A stretch of DNA of 31,964 nucleotides from the NCBI GenBank assembly GCA_022839045.1, contig JALHDI010000038.1, positions 20,569-52,532 of the forward strand, in the 5' to 3' direction. Under the pieces are notes generated by a model. The model searched no databases and had not been told where the DNA came from. It saw only the letters and a list, made by a program, of their open reading frames with translations. This document shows, piece after piece, positions 14,730 through 28,068 of the stretch. A program made the translations under genes and the position numbers. Numbering within the stretch: the first letter of the stretch is position 1; every line of letters begins with the position of its first letter. The DNA comes from Sporomusaceae bacterium (GTDB taxonomy: Bacteria > Bacillota_C > Negativicutes > Sporomusales_B > UBA7701).

Positions 14730-16358
14730 ATGGCCAAGCCGCTATATGTCATCGGTCACCGCAACCCGGACACGGATTCCATCTGTTCCGCGATCGCCTA
14801 CGCGCACCTGAAAAAGGCCCTGGGCGAGGAGGCTGTGCCCGCCCGGGCCGGCAAGATAAACGCCGAGACCAAATTCGTGCTCGACCATTTCGGGGTGGAG
14901 GCCCCGCTGCTCGTGGCCGATCTTCATCCGCGTGCCGACGACGTGATGCATGCCGCCGCCGTTACGGTCAAGCCGGGGGATACGTTGCGCGAGCTGGGCA
15001 TGGTGATGAAGCGGCACGGCGTAAAGTCGGTGCCGGTGGTGGAGGAGGACGGCCGGCTCGCCGGGATCGTGTCGGTCGGTGACCTGGCGAAAAGGTATAT
15101 CGAAGAACTGGAGATGCAGGACCTGAAAGAGGCAGGCGTCACTTTCGCCGGCGTGCTCCGCGTCCTGGACGGCGACCTCGCCGTCGGCGACAATCCGGAC
15201 CGGGAGGTGGCGGGCAAGGTTTGGATCGGCGCCGCCAAGGCCGAGACGATGGTAAAGGCGATCAAGCCCGGCGGCGTCGTCCTGGTGGGCAACCGCGAGG
15301 AGGCCCAGTTGGCCTGTATCGGCCGCGCCATCTCCTGCCTGATCGTCACGGGCGGGGCGAAAGTATCCCCGGCGGTGCGGGACGCCGCCGGCCGCAGCGG
15401 CGTTGTCGTGATCGTAACCCCCCACGATACCTACACAGCGGCCCGCCTTATAAACCAGAGCGTGCCGGTACGGATGATCATGCAGCGGGATGTGGTCGCT
15501 TTCGGCCCCGGCGACCTTGTGGCCGAAATAAAGAACGTCATCGTGCGCACCAAGCACCGCAATTATCCCGTCGTCGACCAGGGACGGCTGGTGGGCCTCC
15601 TGGACCGCGACCGGCTGATCGTGCCGGAACGGGAAAAGGTCATTCTCGTCGACCATAACGAGCGTTCCCAGGCGGTGGAGGGGATCGAGGAGGCGAATAT
15701 CGTCGAGATTATCGACCATCATCGCCTTGGCGGCCTGGAAACCGGCGAACCGATCTTCATCCGCCACGAGCCGGTGGGCTCGACGGCGACGATCGTCGCG
15801 AACATGTTCTGGCACCGAGGCGTGGAGATCCCGGCGACGATCGCCGGGCTGCTTTTGGCCGCGGTGCTGTCCGATACCGTGCTGTTCCGGTCGCCGACGG
15901 CCACCGCCAAGGACAGGGATACCGCCCGCCGTCTGGCTGACGCTACCGGCGTGGACATCGATTCCTTCGGCCAGGCGATGTTCAAGGCTGGCTCGGCGCC
16001 GGGAAGCCTGTCGCCGGGCGAGATCATCGCCAGCGACCTCAAGGAGTTCCAGATCGGCGAGTACCGGGTGGCGATCGCGCAGGTTTCGGTCATGGACCCC
16101 GGCGCGCTGCTGGCGGCGAGGGTGAAGCTGCAGGCTGCCATGGAAGCGATGGGCCAGAAGGAGGATTACGATCTCGTCATCCTGATGGTTACTGACATTG
16201 TGAGCGAGACGAGCCACCTGATCTACGCCGGGCAGGCCACCGGCCTCATCCCGGCCGCGTTCGGCAAGGCGGGCGAGGGCGGGGTGCTGAGCCTGCCGGG
16301 GGTTATGTCGCGGAAGAAGCAGGTGGTGCCGCCCTTGGTGGAGGCCACCAGAGATTGA
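14730..16358 (+). CDS. ppaC: Family II manganese-dependent inorganic pyrophosphatase with CBS-DRTGG-CBS insert
   Basis: A 542-aa DHH-superfamily enzyme that hydrolyses pyrophosphate. The metal-binding motif GHRNPDTDS is at residues 9-17. A regulatory insert of two CBS domains (around 70-125 and 250-300) flanking a DRTGG domain splits the N-terminal domain, then VDHNE and DHH continue it. The DHHA2 domain closes the protein with SRKKQVVP, which contacts substrate. CBS domains in this family bind adenine nucleotides and regulate activity; DRTGG-containing members respond to AMP and diadenosine polyphosphates. AAGGAGG five bases before ATG 14730 sets the start. It is a single-gene unit ended by a bidirectional terminator. 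Confidence 0.95.
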   Translation: MAKPLYVIGHRNPDTDSICSAIAYAHLKKALGEEAVPARAGKINAETKFVLDHFGVEAPLLVADLHPRADDVMHAAAVTVKPGDTLRELGMVMKRHGVKSVPVVEEDGRLAGIVSVGDLAKRYIEELEMQDLKEAGVTFAGVLRVLDGDLAVGDNPDREVAGKVWIGAAKAETMVKAIKPGGVVLVGNREEAQLACIGRAISCLIVTGGAKVSPAVRDAAGRSGVVVIVTPHDTYTAARLINQSVPVRMIMQRDVVAFGPGDLVAEIKNVIVRTKHRNYPVVDQGRLVGLLDRDRLIVPEREKVILVDHNERSQAVEGIEEANIVEIIDHHRLGGLETGEPIFIRHEPVGSTATIVANMFWHRGVEIPATIAGLLLAAVLSDTVLFRSPTATAKDRDTARRLADATGVDIDSFGQAMFKAGSAPGSLSPGEIIASDLKEFQIGEYRVAIAQVSVMDPGALLAARVKLQAAMEAMGQKEDYDLVILMVTDIVSETSHLIYAGQATGLIPAAFGKAGEGGVLSLPGVMSRKKQVVPPLVEATRD

Positions 16359-16372
16359 GCCGTATAATTAGG

Positions 16373-16407
16373 AAAAGCTGTAGAAAGTTTAGCTTTCTAC
16401 AGCTTTT
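16373..16407. terminator. Bidirectional intrinsic terminator between ppaC and the LysR gene
   Basis: AAAAGCTGTAGAAAG pairs perfectly over 15 bp with CTTTCTACAGCTTTT around TTTAG. Flanking A- and T-runs in the stem ends let it act on both convergent genes. Confidence 0.9.
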
Positions 16408-16423
16408 GCGTAATCACATATTT

Positions 16424-17314
16424 CTATTTTCCGCTCGCCAATAAATAATCCCAGAACGCCTTCACGCACTCCGGCACCAGGGGCGGGCGGCTGACGGCGT
16501 AAAACCGCCGGACGATCTTCATTGCCGGCAGGGGGATGACGGCCAGACGGCCGGCTGCCAGTTCCGCCGTCACCGCCCAGCGGGAGATGAACCCTATGCC
16601 GGCCTGGTTGACGAGGGCCGCCTTCAGGGCTTCGTTGCCTCCCACCTGGAAGGCGACACGCAGGCGGTCCGGCCCGATGCCGTGGGCCGCAAAGGCTTCG
16701 AAGACAGCCCGCATCGACCCCGAGGACTTGCCTCTGGCGACGAGCGGCAAGGACAGAATCTCTTCCGGCGACGGGGCTTCACTTAGCCGGGCGGCCAGTT
16801 CCGGATGGGCGACCGGCACCAGCTCGTCCTGCCACAGGGAGTGGGCTTCGCAGTCGCCGCCGGGGCGGGAGCCGACGACGGCGATGGGCAGTTCGCCGCG
16901 GTTAAAGGCGTCCAGCACGGTCTGGCTGTCGCCGGTGCGCAGGTCGACCGCGACGGCGGGGGTGTTCCGCAGGTGGGCGGTGATCAGGCCGGGCAGGATG
17001 TACTCGGCCGGGATGGTGCTGGCGCCGACGGTTATCCGGCCCGCGGCGCCGGCCATCATGGCCCTGAGCTGGTTTTCGGTCGTTTTCAGCATGGCTTCGG
17101 CCTTGCAGGTATTGGCGTATAACACATTGCCGTAGACGGTCAGGCTTGTGCCTCTCGTCGCCCTCTCCACCAACGGGCAGCCCAGCTTTTTTTCCAGGTT
17201 GTCGATGTGGAACGATACGGTGGGCTGGGTGAGGTCGAGCCTTTTCGCCGCGCCGGAAAAACTGCCTTCTTCGGCGACGGCGAGGAAAACGGACAGCGAT
17301 TGCCAGTGGGACAT
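16424..17314 (-). CDS. LysR-family transcriptional regulator
   Basis: A 296-aa protein with the LysR winged-helix at residues 1-65 (FLAVAEEGSFSGAAKRLDLT, then QPTVSFHIDNLEKKLG) and a two-lobed effector-binding domain after residue 90. GAGGTG six bases before ATG 17312-17314 fixes the start; a long upstream extension of the frame is not coding. It is divergent from the yedE-like transporter gene, the classic layout for a LysR activator controlling its neighbour. Control of selenium or sulfur uptake is therefore likely but unproven. The effector is not predictable from sequence. Confidence 0.92.
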   Translation of the reverse strand: MSHWQSLSVFLAVAEEGSFSGAAKRLDLTQPTVSFHIDNLEKKLGCPLVERATRGTSLTVYGNVLYANTCKAEAMLKTTENQLRAMMAGAAGRITVGASTIPAEYILPGLITAHLRNTPAVAVDLRTGDSQTVLDAFNRGELPIAVVGSRPGGDCEAHSLWQDELVPVAHPELAARLSEAPSPEEILSLPLVARGKSSGSMRAVFEAFAAHGIGPDRLRVAFQVGGNEALKAALVNQAGIGFISRWAVTAELAAGRLAVIPLPAMKIVRRFYAVSRPPLVPECVKAFWDYLLASGK

Positions 17315-17350
17315 GAACGTCACCTCGTAAAAGTAGCGAAAATATATATA

Positions 17351-17410
17351 CCTCCTTCGGCGCGGAGGAGGTTTTTCCTTGGCTTTTTCCCCCGCAGCAG
17401 GGGGATTTTT
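17351..17410 (+). terminator. Two tandem terminator-like hairpins in the divergent LysR/yedE region
   Basis: CCTCCT/AGGAGG (17351-17371) followed by TTTTT, and CCCCC/GGGGG (17389-17404) followed by ATTTTT. Both have the T-run on the plus strand, upstream of the yedE promoter, where no plus-strand gene ends. On the minus strand they lie in the LysR leader, where the T-tract is absent. Confidence 0.55.
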
Positions 17411-17468
17411 CTTGCCGGGGGGCAGGAAATAAGGTAAAATCATAGAATAAATCTGGAAGCAATATAAG

Positions 17469-17481
17469 TATAATCTATTAT
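17469..17481 (+). promoter_or_regulatory. Probable yedE promoter -10 with overlapping palindrome
   Basis: TATAAT (17469-17474) lies about 30 bp before the GTG start and has no recognisable -35, as is common for LysR-activated promoters. ATAAT-CT-ATTAT (17470-17481) overlaps it and might bind a regulator. Confidence 0.45.
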
Positions 17482-17502
17482 TAGCGTTCAGGGAGTGATT
17501 AT

Positions 17503-18579
17503 GTGGGTTTGGTATTGATAATCGCCACCGGCGTTGTGTTCGGCCTTGGGGCGGTGCTGCTGGTCGTGGCCGGCAATCCGGGCAATTACGGGTTTTGCGC
17601 CGCCTGCCACCTGCGCGACATCGCTGGCGCTCTAGGCATCCATCAGGCGGCCGCACTGCAGTACGCACGGCCGGAAATCCCCGGCTTCGTGCTCGGCGCC
17701 TTCGCCCTGTCCCGGGCGAGCGGCGAGTTCAGGCCCCGCGGCGGGTCGAAGCCGCTTGTCAGGTTCGTTCTCGGCGCGCTGATGGTTATCGGGGCGCTGG
17801 TTTTCCTCGGCTGCCCGCTGCGCGGCATTCTGCGCCTGGCGGGAGGGGATCTCAACGGGCTAACAGGCTTGGCCGGTTTCGCCGCCGGTATTGCGGCCGG
17901 GATCGTTTTCCTCAGGAGCGGCTTCAATCTCGGCCGGGCCAGCACGCACAGCAGCGGCGCGGGACGCTTCGCGGGGTATCTGGGGGCGGCGGCGGCCATC
18001 GTGCTGGTCGTCGGCGTCGCCACCAGCGCCGCCTGGCTCAATTTCAGCGCCAAAGGGCCCGGGTCCCAGCATGCGCCGATGTTCTTCAGCCTGGCGGCCG
18101 GCCTGGTCGCTGGCGCGCTGGCCTGGCGCACCCGCATGTGCCTGAGCGGCGGCATCCGTGATTTCCTGCTGGTGCGCGACACCTATCTCCTCAAGATTTA
18201 CGCCGTCATCTTCGCGGCCGCCCTCGCCGGCAACCTGGCCTTCGGGACGTTCAAGCTCGGTTTTACCGGCCAGCCGCTTGCGCATACCATGCATTTATGG
18301 AATTTCCTCGGCCTCTTCCTGACCGGGCTGGCGGCCACCCTCGCCGGCGGCTGCCCCCTCCGTCAGCTCATCCAGTCCGGGGAAGGCAATACCGACGCCA
18401 TGTACACCGTGCTGGGCATGCTAGCGGGCGCGGGCATATCCCACGGCCTCAACGCCGCCGCCAGCGGCGCGGGTGTTCCGGCCGCCAGTCAGATCGCCGT
18501 CGTCGCGGGCATCGCCGTGGCCGCCATAATCGGCTTTGCTTTCAGGGAAACGATCACTGTTGCAGCGGAGGCGCGATAA
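17503..18579 (+). CDS. yedE: YedE-family putative selenium transporter
   Basis: A 358-aa polytopic membrane protein (about ten helices). It has the YeeE/YedE features: NPGNYGFCAACHLRDIAGALG near residues 25-45, GCPLRGILRLAGGDLN near 107, and GCPLRQLIQSGEGN near 285. The phrasing around FCAAC and RDIAGALG is that of the selenium-associated YedE subgroup (TIGR04112), rather than plain thiosulfate YeeE. The start is the GTG at 17503 with GGGAG seven bases upstream; an overlapping ATG is in another frame and stops after five codons. It is followed one base later by a TusA/YedF-like gene. Conserved cysteines would carry or relay the chalcogen. Sulfur rather than selenium as cargo is an alternative. 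Confidence 0.87.
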   Translation: MGLVLIIATGVVFGLGAVLLVVAGNPGNYGFCAACHLRDIAGALGIHQAAALQYARPEIPGFVLGAFALSRASGEFRPRGGSKPLVRFVLGALMVIGALVFLGCPLRGILRLAGGDLNGLTGLAGFAAGIAAGIVFLRSGFNLGRASTHSSGAGRFAGYLGAAAAIVLVVGVATSAAWLNFSAKGPGSQHAPMFFSLAAGLVAGALAWRTRMCLSGGIRDFLLVRDTYLLKIYAVIFAAALAGNLAFGTFKLGFTGQPLAHTMHLWNFLGLFLTGLAATLAGGCPLRQLIQSGEGNTDAMYTVLGMLAGAGISHGLNAAASGAGVPAASQIAVVAGIAVAAIIGFAFRETITVAAEAR

Positions 18580-18580
18580 G

Positions 18581-18787
18581 ATGGAAAGAAAGCTTGATCT
18601 CAGGGGACTGAGCTGCCCGATCCCGTTGCTAAAGACCAGGGACGCCCTGGCGGAAGCCGCGGTCGTCACCGTCGTCGTCGACGAGCCGGCGCCGCGGGAG
18701 AACATCATCAAGTTCGCCAAGGCGCAGAATTGCCAGGTGGACTGCACGGCGTCCGGCGGGGAATATACCATCGTCATCCGGAAGTGA
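18581..18787 (+). CDS. TusA/SirA-family sulfur (selenium) carrier, YedF-like N-domain
   Basis: A 68-aa protein with the TusA fold and the catalytic motif LRGLSCPIPLLKT, in which the Cys followed by Pro-x-Pro carries a persulfide (or perselenide). It begins one base after the yedE stop, with GCGGAGG nine bases upstream of the ATG. It lacks the DsrE-like C-terminal domain of full-length YedF, so it is best called a TusA-like or shortened YedF protein. It probably receives chalcogen taken up by the adjacent transporter and passes it to the next protein. Confidence 0.88.
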   Translation: MERKLDLRGLSCPIPLLKTRDALAEAAVVTVVVDEPAPRENIIKFAKAQNCQVDCTASGGEYTIVIRK

Positions 18788-18792
18788 CCGGA

Positions 18793-19044
18793 ATGACGGA
18801 AGACTTCTGGGTTATCACCTTTCCCTCGGTTTTTTCCTCCTTTCGGGCCGAAAAGGTGCTGAAAGCGGCCGGGATCGCCGCCGACCTCATCCCCGTGCCG
18901 CGGCAACTGACAGGCTCGTGCGAGGGGCTGGCGGCGAAACTGGCCGGGGAGGATGTCCCCCGGGCCGCGGCCGTCCTGGCGGCGGCCGGCGTGCCGATGG
19001 TGAGGGAAGGGATAAGGATCGACGGCAAGAGCATATGGAAATGA
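18793..19044 (+). CDS. DUF3343 putative Se/S carrier-like protein
   Basis: An 83-aa protein of the DUF3343 family, recognised by its short length, the start FWVITFPSVFSSFRAEKVL, the LIPVPRQLTGSCEG segment with its conserved Cys, and the final basic region. Members are annotated as putative Se/S carriers and co-occur with YedE and YedF in anaerobes. The ATG at 18793 has GGAAGTG about 8 bases before; an in-frame GTG three codons upstream overlaps the previous stop and is the alternative. Last gene of the three-gene cluster; a repeat element follows 25 bp later. Confidence 0.87.
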   Translation: MTEDFWVITFPSVFSSFRAEKVLKAAGIAADLIPVPRQLTGSCEGLAAKLAGEDVPRAAAVLAAAGVPMVREGIRIDGKSIWK

Positions 19045-19069
19045 AAGTGAATTGAAAGGAACAACGCAA

Positions 19070-19255
19070 GGCCGTTCAGAAAGCCCTGGATGCACGTTCT
19101 GATTACGCCGGCTTATCAGCGCAACTGGTAAGCTGGCGTTTTTCGTACGCACAATGTGCGGGTCACTCCGAGGACGCGACCGGAGGCGTACTTACAAGGT
19201 ACGTTGAGGGAGCGCCCGCAGGAGTAACAACGCAGACAGGGCTTTATCAACGGCC
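19070..19255. repeat. Dispersed hairpin repeat, copy C (186 bp)
   Basis: GGCCGTT and AACGGCC form the terminal stem. After a CAG/ATC internal loop, AAAGCCCTG pairs with CAGGGCTTT over 9 bp. The interior is more diverged than in A and B but keeps GGATGCA on the left and AACAACGCAGACAGGGC on the right, plus several internal hairpins. It fills most of the 294-bp gap between the DUF3343 gene and pcrA. No open frame of note. Confidence 0.8.
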
Positions 19256-19338
19256 TCACATATTTTGCACCAAATAACAGGAAATACTATCCTGGTGGGC
19301 GAATCTACTCATGTTCAAAGCATATACCGGAGGACAAG

Positions 19339-23573
<4,235 letters not shown>

Positions 23574-23622
23574 TATTGCTTATACGGCATTGGCACATAT
23601 ATTGATTTGGTGGTGACAGACG

Positions 23623-23913
23623 ATGAAAATTACCCGTAAGGACGTGGAACACGTGGCCCTCCTCTCGCGCCTGGAACTGGGCGAGAACGACGTGGCGAAG
23701 TTCACCGGCCAGTTGAACGCCATCCTGGATTACATCGACGTGCTCAATAAGGTCGATACCGCCGGCGTCGAGCCTACCGCCCACGTGCTGCCCCTGCAAA
23801 ACGTCATGCGCGCCGACGAAGCCCGGCCTTCGCTGCCGCGGGAGTTGGCCCTCGCCAACGCCCCGGAGCGGGAAGACGGCTACTTCAAGGTGCCGAAGAT
23901 TCTGGAAGGTTAA
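23623..23913 (+). CDS. gatC: Glutamyl-tRNA(Gln)/aspartyl-tRNA(Asn) amidotransferase subunit C
   Basis: A 96-aa GatC. The start MKITRKDVEHVALLSRLEL and the segment GVEPTAHVLPLQNVMRADE are the family signatures. GatC stabilises the GatA-GatB complex that amidates misacylated Glu-tRNA(Gln) and/or Asp-tRNA(Asn). The ribosome site (GGTGGTGAC) is weak. A TATAAT at 23569-23574 overlapping the ligA stop may provide a local promoter, though its -35 (TTGCTG) is 19 bp away. Confidence 0.96.
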   Translation: MKITRKDVEHVALLSRLELGENDVAKFTGQLNAILDYIDVLNKVDTAGVEPTAHVLPLQNVMRADEARPSLPRELALANAPEREDGYFKVPKILEG

Positions 23914-23925
23914 GGGGGGAGACGG

Positions 23926-25389
23926 TTGGAGTTGCATAAACTTACCGCCCACGAACTGCATGCTAAGCTCGTGGCCAAAGAAGTGTCGGCCGCGGAAATT
24001 ACCGCCGCGGTATTTGGGCGCATCGACGCGGTCGAAGACAAGGTGCGCGCCTACATAACCCAGACCCGCGACCGGGCGATGGCCCAGGCCAAGGCTGCGG
24101 ACGAGAAAATCGCGCGGGGCGAGCAAATCGCGCCCCTGGCCGGCATCCCCGGCGCCCTCAAGGACAATATGTGCGTCAAAGGGGTCAAGACGACCTGCGC
24201 TTCGCAGATCCTGGCCAATTTCGTCCCGCCCTACGATGCGGCCGTGGCCGAGAAACTGGCGGCCCAGAACGCGGTGGTGGCCGGGAAGACCAATCTCGAC
24301 GAGTTCGCCATGGGCTCCTCGTGCGAGAATTCCTCGTTCTTCGCCACCCGCAACCCGTGGGATACCGCGGCGGTGCCCGGCGGCTCGAGCGGCGGCTCGG
24401 CGGCGGCGGTGGCGGCGGCGGAGGCCGTATGGGCCCTCGGCTCGGACACCGGTGGCTCGATTCGCCAGCCGGCAGCCTACTGCGGCGTGGTCGGTCTCAA
24501 GCCCACCTATGGCCGCGTGTCCCGCTACGGGCTGGTTGCCTATGCCTCGTCGCTCGACCAGATCGGCCCAATAACCCGCGACGTCACCGACTGCGCCCTC
24601 GTCCTCGGTGCGATCGCCGGCCACGACCGGCGCGACTCGACCTCGATCGACGCCCCCGTGCCCGACTACGCCCAGGCGCTCGTTCCCGACGCCAAAGGCC
24701 TCAAAATTGGCCTCCCCAAGGAATACTTCGTCGCCGGCATGGACCCGGCGGTGGAGAAGGCGGTCTATGCCGCCATCGACCAGTTCAAGGCGCTGGGGGC
24801 GGAGTACAAGGAAGTTTCTATGCCTCATACCGAATACGCGCTGGCGACCTATTACCTCATCGCGACCGCCGAGGCGAGCTCCAACCTGGCCCGCTACGAC
24901 GGCGTCGGCTTCGGCCACCGCGGCGAGGGCAACGATATCGTCGCCATGTACAAGCGTTCGCGCACCGAAGGCTTCGGCGAGGAGGTGCGCCGTCGCATCA
25001 TGCTCGGTACCTACGCCCTGAGCTCGGGCTATTACGATGCTTACTACCTGAAGGCCCTAAAGGTGCGCACCCTCATCAAGCAGGACTTCGACCGCGCTTT
25101 CGGCGAGGTGGACGTACTCGTCGCCCCGATCGCGCCGACGACGGCCTTCAAGGTGGGCGAAAAGGTGGACGACCCGCTGGCTATGTACTTGCAGGACGTC
25201 TGCACCGTGCCGATCAATCTCGCGGGCCTGCCGGCCATTTCGCTGCCGTGCGGCTTCGCCGGCGGCCTGCCCATCGGGCTGCAGATCATCGGCCGGCCGC
25301 TCGGCGAAGAGACCATCCTGCGGGCGGCCTACGCCTTCGAGCAGGCCAACGACTACCACCGGCGCCTGGCGCCGCTGGGGGAGGTGTAG
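23926..25389 (+). CDS. gatA: Glu/Asp-tRNA amidotransferase subunit A
   Basis: A 487-aa amidase-signature enzyme that hydrolyses glutamine and passes ammonia to GatB. The Ser-cisSer-Lys triad is intact: K79 (ALKDNM), S154 in GGSSGGS, and S178 in [10 protein letters not shown], at the same positions as in characterised bacterial GatA. The start is a TTG at 23926 after GGGGGGAG; there is no better start nearby. It lies 12 bp after gatC and 3 bp before gatB. Confidence 0.97.
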   Translation: MELHKLTAHELHAKLVAKEVSAAEITAAVFGRIDAVEDKVRAYITQTRDRAMAQAKAADEKIARGEQIAPLAGIPGALKDNMCVKGVKTTCASQILANFVPPYDAAVAEKLAAQNAVVAGKTNLDEFAMGSSCENSSFFATRNPWDTAAVPGGSSGGSAAAVAAAEAVWALGSDTGGSIRQPAAYCGVVGLKPTYGRVSRYGLVAYASSLDQIGPITRDVTDCALVLGAIAGHDRRDSTSIDAPVPDYAQALVPDAKGLKIGLPKEYFVAGMDPAVEKAVYAAIDQFKALGAEYKEVSMPHTEYALATYYLIATAEASSNLARYDGVGFGHRGEGNDIVAMYKRSRTEGFGEEVRRRIMLGTYALSSGYYDAYYLKALKVRTLIKQDFDRAFGEVDVLVAPIAPTTAFKVGEKVDDPLAMYLQDVCTVPINLAGLPAISLPCGFAGGLPIGLQIIGRPLGEETILRAAYAFEQANDYHRRLAPLGEV

Positions 25390-25392
25390 AAG

Positions 25393-26826
25393 ATGGAATA
25401 CGAAGTCGTCATCGGCCTGGAGGTGCATACCGAGCTTAAAACCGCCTCGAAGATTTTCTGCGGCTGCAGCACGTCGTTCGGCGCCGAGCAGAATACCAAC
25501 GTCTGCCCGGTCTGCCTCGGCCTGCCCGGCGTCCTGCCGGTCTTGAACGCCAAGGTGCTGGAGTTCGCCGTCTGCACCGGCCTGGCGCTCAATTGCCGGA
25601 TACTGCCCTTCAGCAAGTTCGACCGCAAAAACTATTATTACCCCGACCTGCCGAAGAACTTCCAGACGTCCCAGTACGACCTGCCGATCGCCGTGGACGG
25701 GCATCTCGACATCGAGGTGGACGGCCAGACGCGCCGCATCGGCATCACCCGCGTCCATATGGAGGAGGATGCCGGCAAGCTGGTCCACGCCGGCACGATC
25801 GCCAGGGCCGACTATACTCTCGTCGATTACAACCGGACCGGGGTACCCCTGCTGGAGATCGTTTCCGAGCCGGATATCCGTTCGGCGGAGGAGGCCAAGG
25901 CTTATCTCGAAAAGCTCAAGGCCATCCTGCAGTATATCGACGTTTCCGACTGCAAGATGGAGGAGGGCAGCCTGCGCTGCGACGCCAACATCTCGCTCAG
26001 GCCGAAGGGCGAAACCAGGCTGGGCACCAAGGCCGAGATCAAGAACCTCAACTCCTTCAAGGCGGTGCAGAAGGGCCTCGAATACGAGGCGTACCGCCAG
26101 GCGGAGGTTTTGGGCGAGGGCGGCCGCGTCGTCCAGGAGACCCGTTCGTGGGACGACGCCCGCGGCCAGACGGTGTCGCTCCGCAGCAAGGAGCAGGCCC
26201 ACGATTACCGCTATTTCCCCGAGCCCGATCTCGTGCCGATGGTGGTCGACCCCATCTGGGTCGAGGACATCAGGCGCAATCTCCCCGAGCTGCCCGACGC
26301 CCGCCAGGCCCGCCTCATGAAGGACTACGGTCTGTCGGCCTACGATGCCGGCGTCATCACCGCCAGCCGGGCGATGGCCGACTACTTCGACGCCACCGTG
26401 GCCGCCGGCGCGGACGCCAAGGCGGCGGCCAACTGGCTCATGGGCGAGCTGTCCCGCCACCTCAACGCCGCGGGCCGGGAGATCGACGACTGCCCGGTGG
26501 CGCCAAGCCAGTTGGCGGCGCTTATCGACCTCCAGGCTAAAGGCACCGTCTCGGGCAAGATCGCCAAGACGGTGTTCGAGGCGATGTGGGCCAGCGGCAA
26601 GGATGCCGCCGTCATCGTCAAGGAACAGGGCCTGGTGCAGATTTCCGACGAGGGGGCGGTGGTCGCTATCGTGGAGAAGGTTATCGCCGCCAATCCGCAG
26701 TCGGTGGCCGACTTCAAGGCGGGCAAGGAACGGGCGCTGGGCTTCATGGTCGGGCAGATAATGAAGGAGACCAAGGGCCGCGCCAACCCGGAGGTTGTGA
26801 ACAAGCTGCTGCGCGAGCGGCTGTAG
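25393..26826 (+). CDS. gatB: Glu/Asp-tRNA amidotransferase subunit B
   Basis: A 477-aa GatB kinase-like subunit that activates the tRNA-bound Glu or Asp and amidates it. It opens [13 protein letters not shown] and keeps zinc-binding cysteines (CGCS, then CPVCLG). The HMEEDAGK motif and [17 protein letters not shown] are also present. The C-terminal YqeY-like tail domain closes the protein. ATG 25393 has GGAGGTG seven bases upstream. It is the last gene of the gatCAB operon; the diguanylate cyclase gene begins 21 bp later on the same strand. Confidence 0.97.
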   Translation: MEYEVVIGLEVHTELKTASKIFCGCSTSFGAEQNTNVCPVCLGLPGVLPVLNAKVLEFAVCTGLALNCRILPFSKFDRKNYYYPDLPKNFQTSQYDLPIAVDGHLDIEVDGQTRRIGITRVHMEEDAGKLVHAGTIARADYTLVDYNRTGVPLLEIVSEPDIRSAEEAKAYLEKLKAILQYIDVSDCKMEEGSLRCDANISLRPKGETRLGTKAEIKNLNSFKAVQKGLEYEAYRQAEVLGEGGRVVQETRSWDDARGQTVSLRSKEQAHDYRYFPEPDLVPMVVDPIWVEDIRRNLPELPDARQARLMKDYGLSAYDAGVITASRAMADYFDATVAAGADAKAAANWLMGELSRHLNAAGREIDDCPVAPSQLAALIDLQAKGTVSGKIAKTVFEAMWASGKDAAVIVKEQGLVQISDEGAVVAIVEKVIAANPQSVADFKAGKERALGFMVGQIMKETKGRANPEVVNKLLRERL

Positions 26827-26847
26827 CGATGATGCCGGTTTAACGTC

Positions 26848-28062
26848 ATGCAAAGTTCGTCGGTCCGGTCGCTAAGCTTCAAATATATAGTCGCCCTTAG
26901 CATCATCGCCCTGCTGGCGCTGGCTGCCTATTTTACGCTACGGGAACTCATAGTCGGCGAACAGGTGAGCGCGGCAGTCATCAATGTCAGCGGGCGGCAG
27001 CGGATGCTGTCGCAGAAGGCGGTGCTGCTCAGCCAGCAATTGGTGATAACCCCCGTCCCGGCGGAACGGAAACGATTGCGGGCCGAACTGCGGCAGGTCA
27101 TCGCATCGAAAAGCGAGGCTCATTACGCGCTGGTGCACGGTGACCCCGCATTGGGGCTGCCGGGCGGCCTGTCGCCGGTGATGGCGGCGCTGGTGTTCAA
27201 CCCGCCGGTCATGCTTGATGCGAAACTGCAGCAGCATTTCGCCGCCCTCAGGGCGCTGCTGGCGCTCGAGGATAATCAGCTTACCTACGATAACCCGCAA
27301 CTGGCCGCCATCCTGGCGTCGGTCGACGGACTGCTGGTCGCTGAGGACGCGATGGTCGCCCAGTTTCAGCGGGAGAGCGAGGAGCGGGTCGCAAGGCTGC
27401 AAGCGCTGGAAAGGCTGGTGCTGGGGCTGACGCTGCTGGTGCTGCTGCTAGAAGCTATGTTCATCTTTCGCCCCGCCGTGCAGGCCATCGCCCGCGAGCA
27501 GGAACAACTGGCGGCAGCCAACGATGAGCTGCAGCGGCTGTCCAACCAGGACGGCCTGACAGGCATCGCCAACCGGCGGGTTTTCGACGATTTCCTGGAC
27601 AGGGCCTGGCGGCAGGCCGTGCGGGACCGCGAGCCGGTTTCGCTGCTGCTGGCCGATATCGATAACTTCAAACTGTTTAACGACACTTACGGCCACCAGG
27701 CGGGCGACGACTGCCTGCGCCAGGTGGCCTGGGCGATAGCCGACGGCGCCGGCCGGGCCGGCGACCTGGCGGCCCGCTACGGCGGCGAGGAATTCGCCGT
27801 CGTCCTGGCCGGCACTGATGCCGCGGGCGTGGCGGTCGTGGCCGAAAAAATCCGGGCGGCGGTGGCCGGCCTGGATATCGCCCATGACGCCGGCGTCGGC
27901 AAGGTGGTCACAATCAGCCTGGGGCTGGCGACGATGTTTCCAAGGGACGGCGAGCGGGCCGAGAGCCTCATCGCCGCCGCCGACCAGGCGCTATACTGCG
28001 CTAAGCAGCAGGGGCGCAACCGCGTTGTTGCGGCGCCTGATAATAGCGAAAGCGAGGGATGA
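26848..28062 (+). CDS. Membrane diguanylate cyclase with PilJ-type sensor and GGDEF domain
   Basis: A 404-aa membrane signalling protein that should make cyclic di-GMP. A first membrane helix near residues 11-30 is followed by an external region with INVSGRQRMLSQKAVLLSQ, which is the PilJ/NarX-type N-terminal motif. A second helix lies near 190-210. The GGDEF domain begins near residue 225 (NQDGLTGIANRR) and carries the active GGEEF motif, preceded five residues earlier by RAGD, an RxxD inhibitory site. The ATG at 26848 has no good ribosome site, so the start is approximate. It overlaps no neighbour and is 6 bp before the M42 gene. Signal sensed is unknown. Confidence 0.88.
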   Translation: MQSSSVRSLSFKYIVALSIIALLALAAYFTLRELIVGEQVSAAVINVSGRQRMLSQKAVLLSQQLVITPVPAERKRLRAELRQVIASKSEAHYALVHGDPALGLPGGLSPVMAALVFNPPVMLDAKLQQHFAALRALLALEDNQLTYDNPQLAAILASVDGLLVAEDAMVAQFQRESEERVARLQALERLVLGLTLLVLLLEAMFIFRPAVQAIAREQEQLAAANDELQRLSNQDGLTGIANRRVFDDFLDRAWRQAVRDREPVSLLLADIDNFKLFNDTYGHQAGDDCLRQVAWAIADGAGRAGDLAARYGGEEFAVVLAGTDAAGVAVVAEKIRAAVAGLDIAHDAGVGKVVTISLGLATMFPRDGERAESLIAAADQALYCAKQQGRNRVVAAPDNSESEG

Positions 28063-28068
28063 CTATCT

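Noticed and set aside
14742..16217. 491-aa minus-strand ORF opposite ppaC
   Set aside because: Antisense shadow of a complete family II pyrophosphatase.
25057..26853. 598-aa minus-strand ORF opposite gatA-gatB
   Set aside because: GC-rich antisense shadow of highly conserved genes; its composition is His/Arg/Asp-biased and low in family-like features, with no ribosome site.
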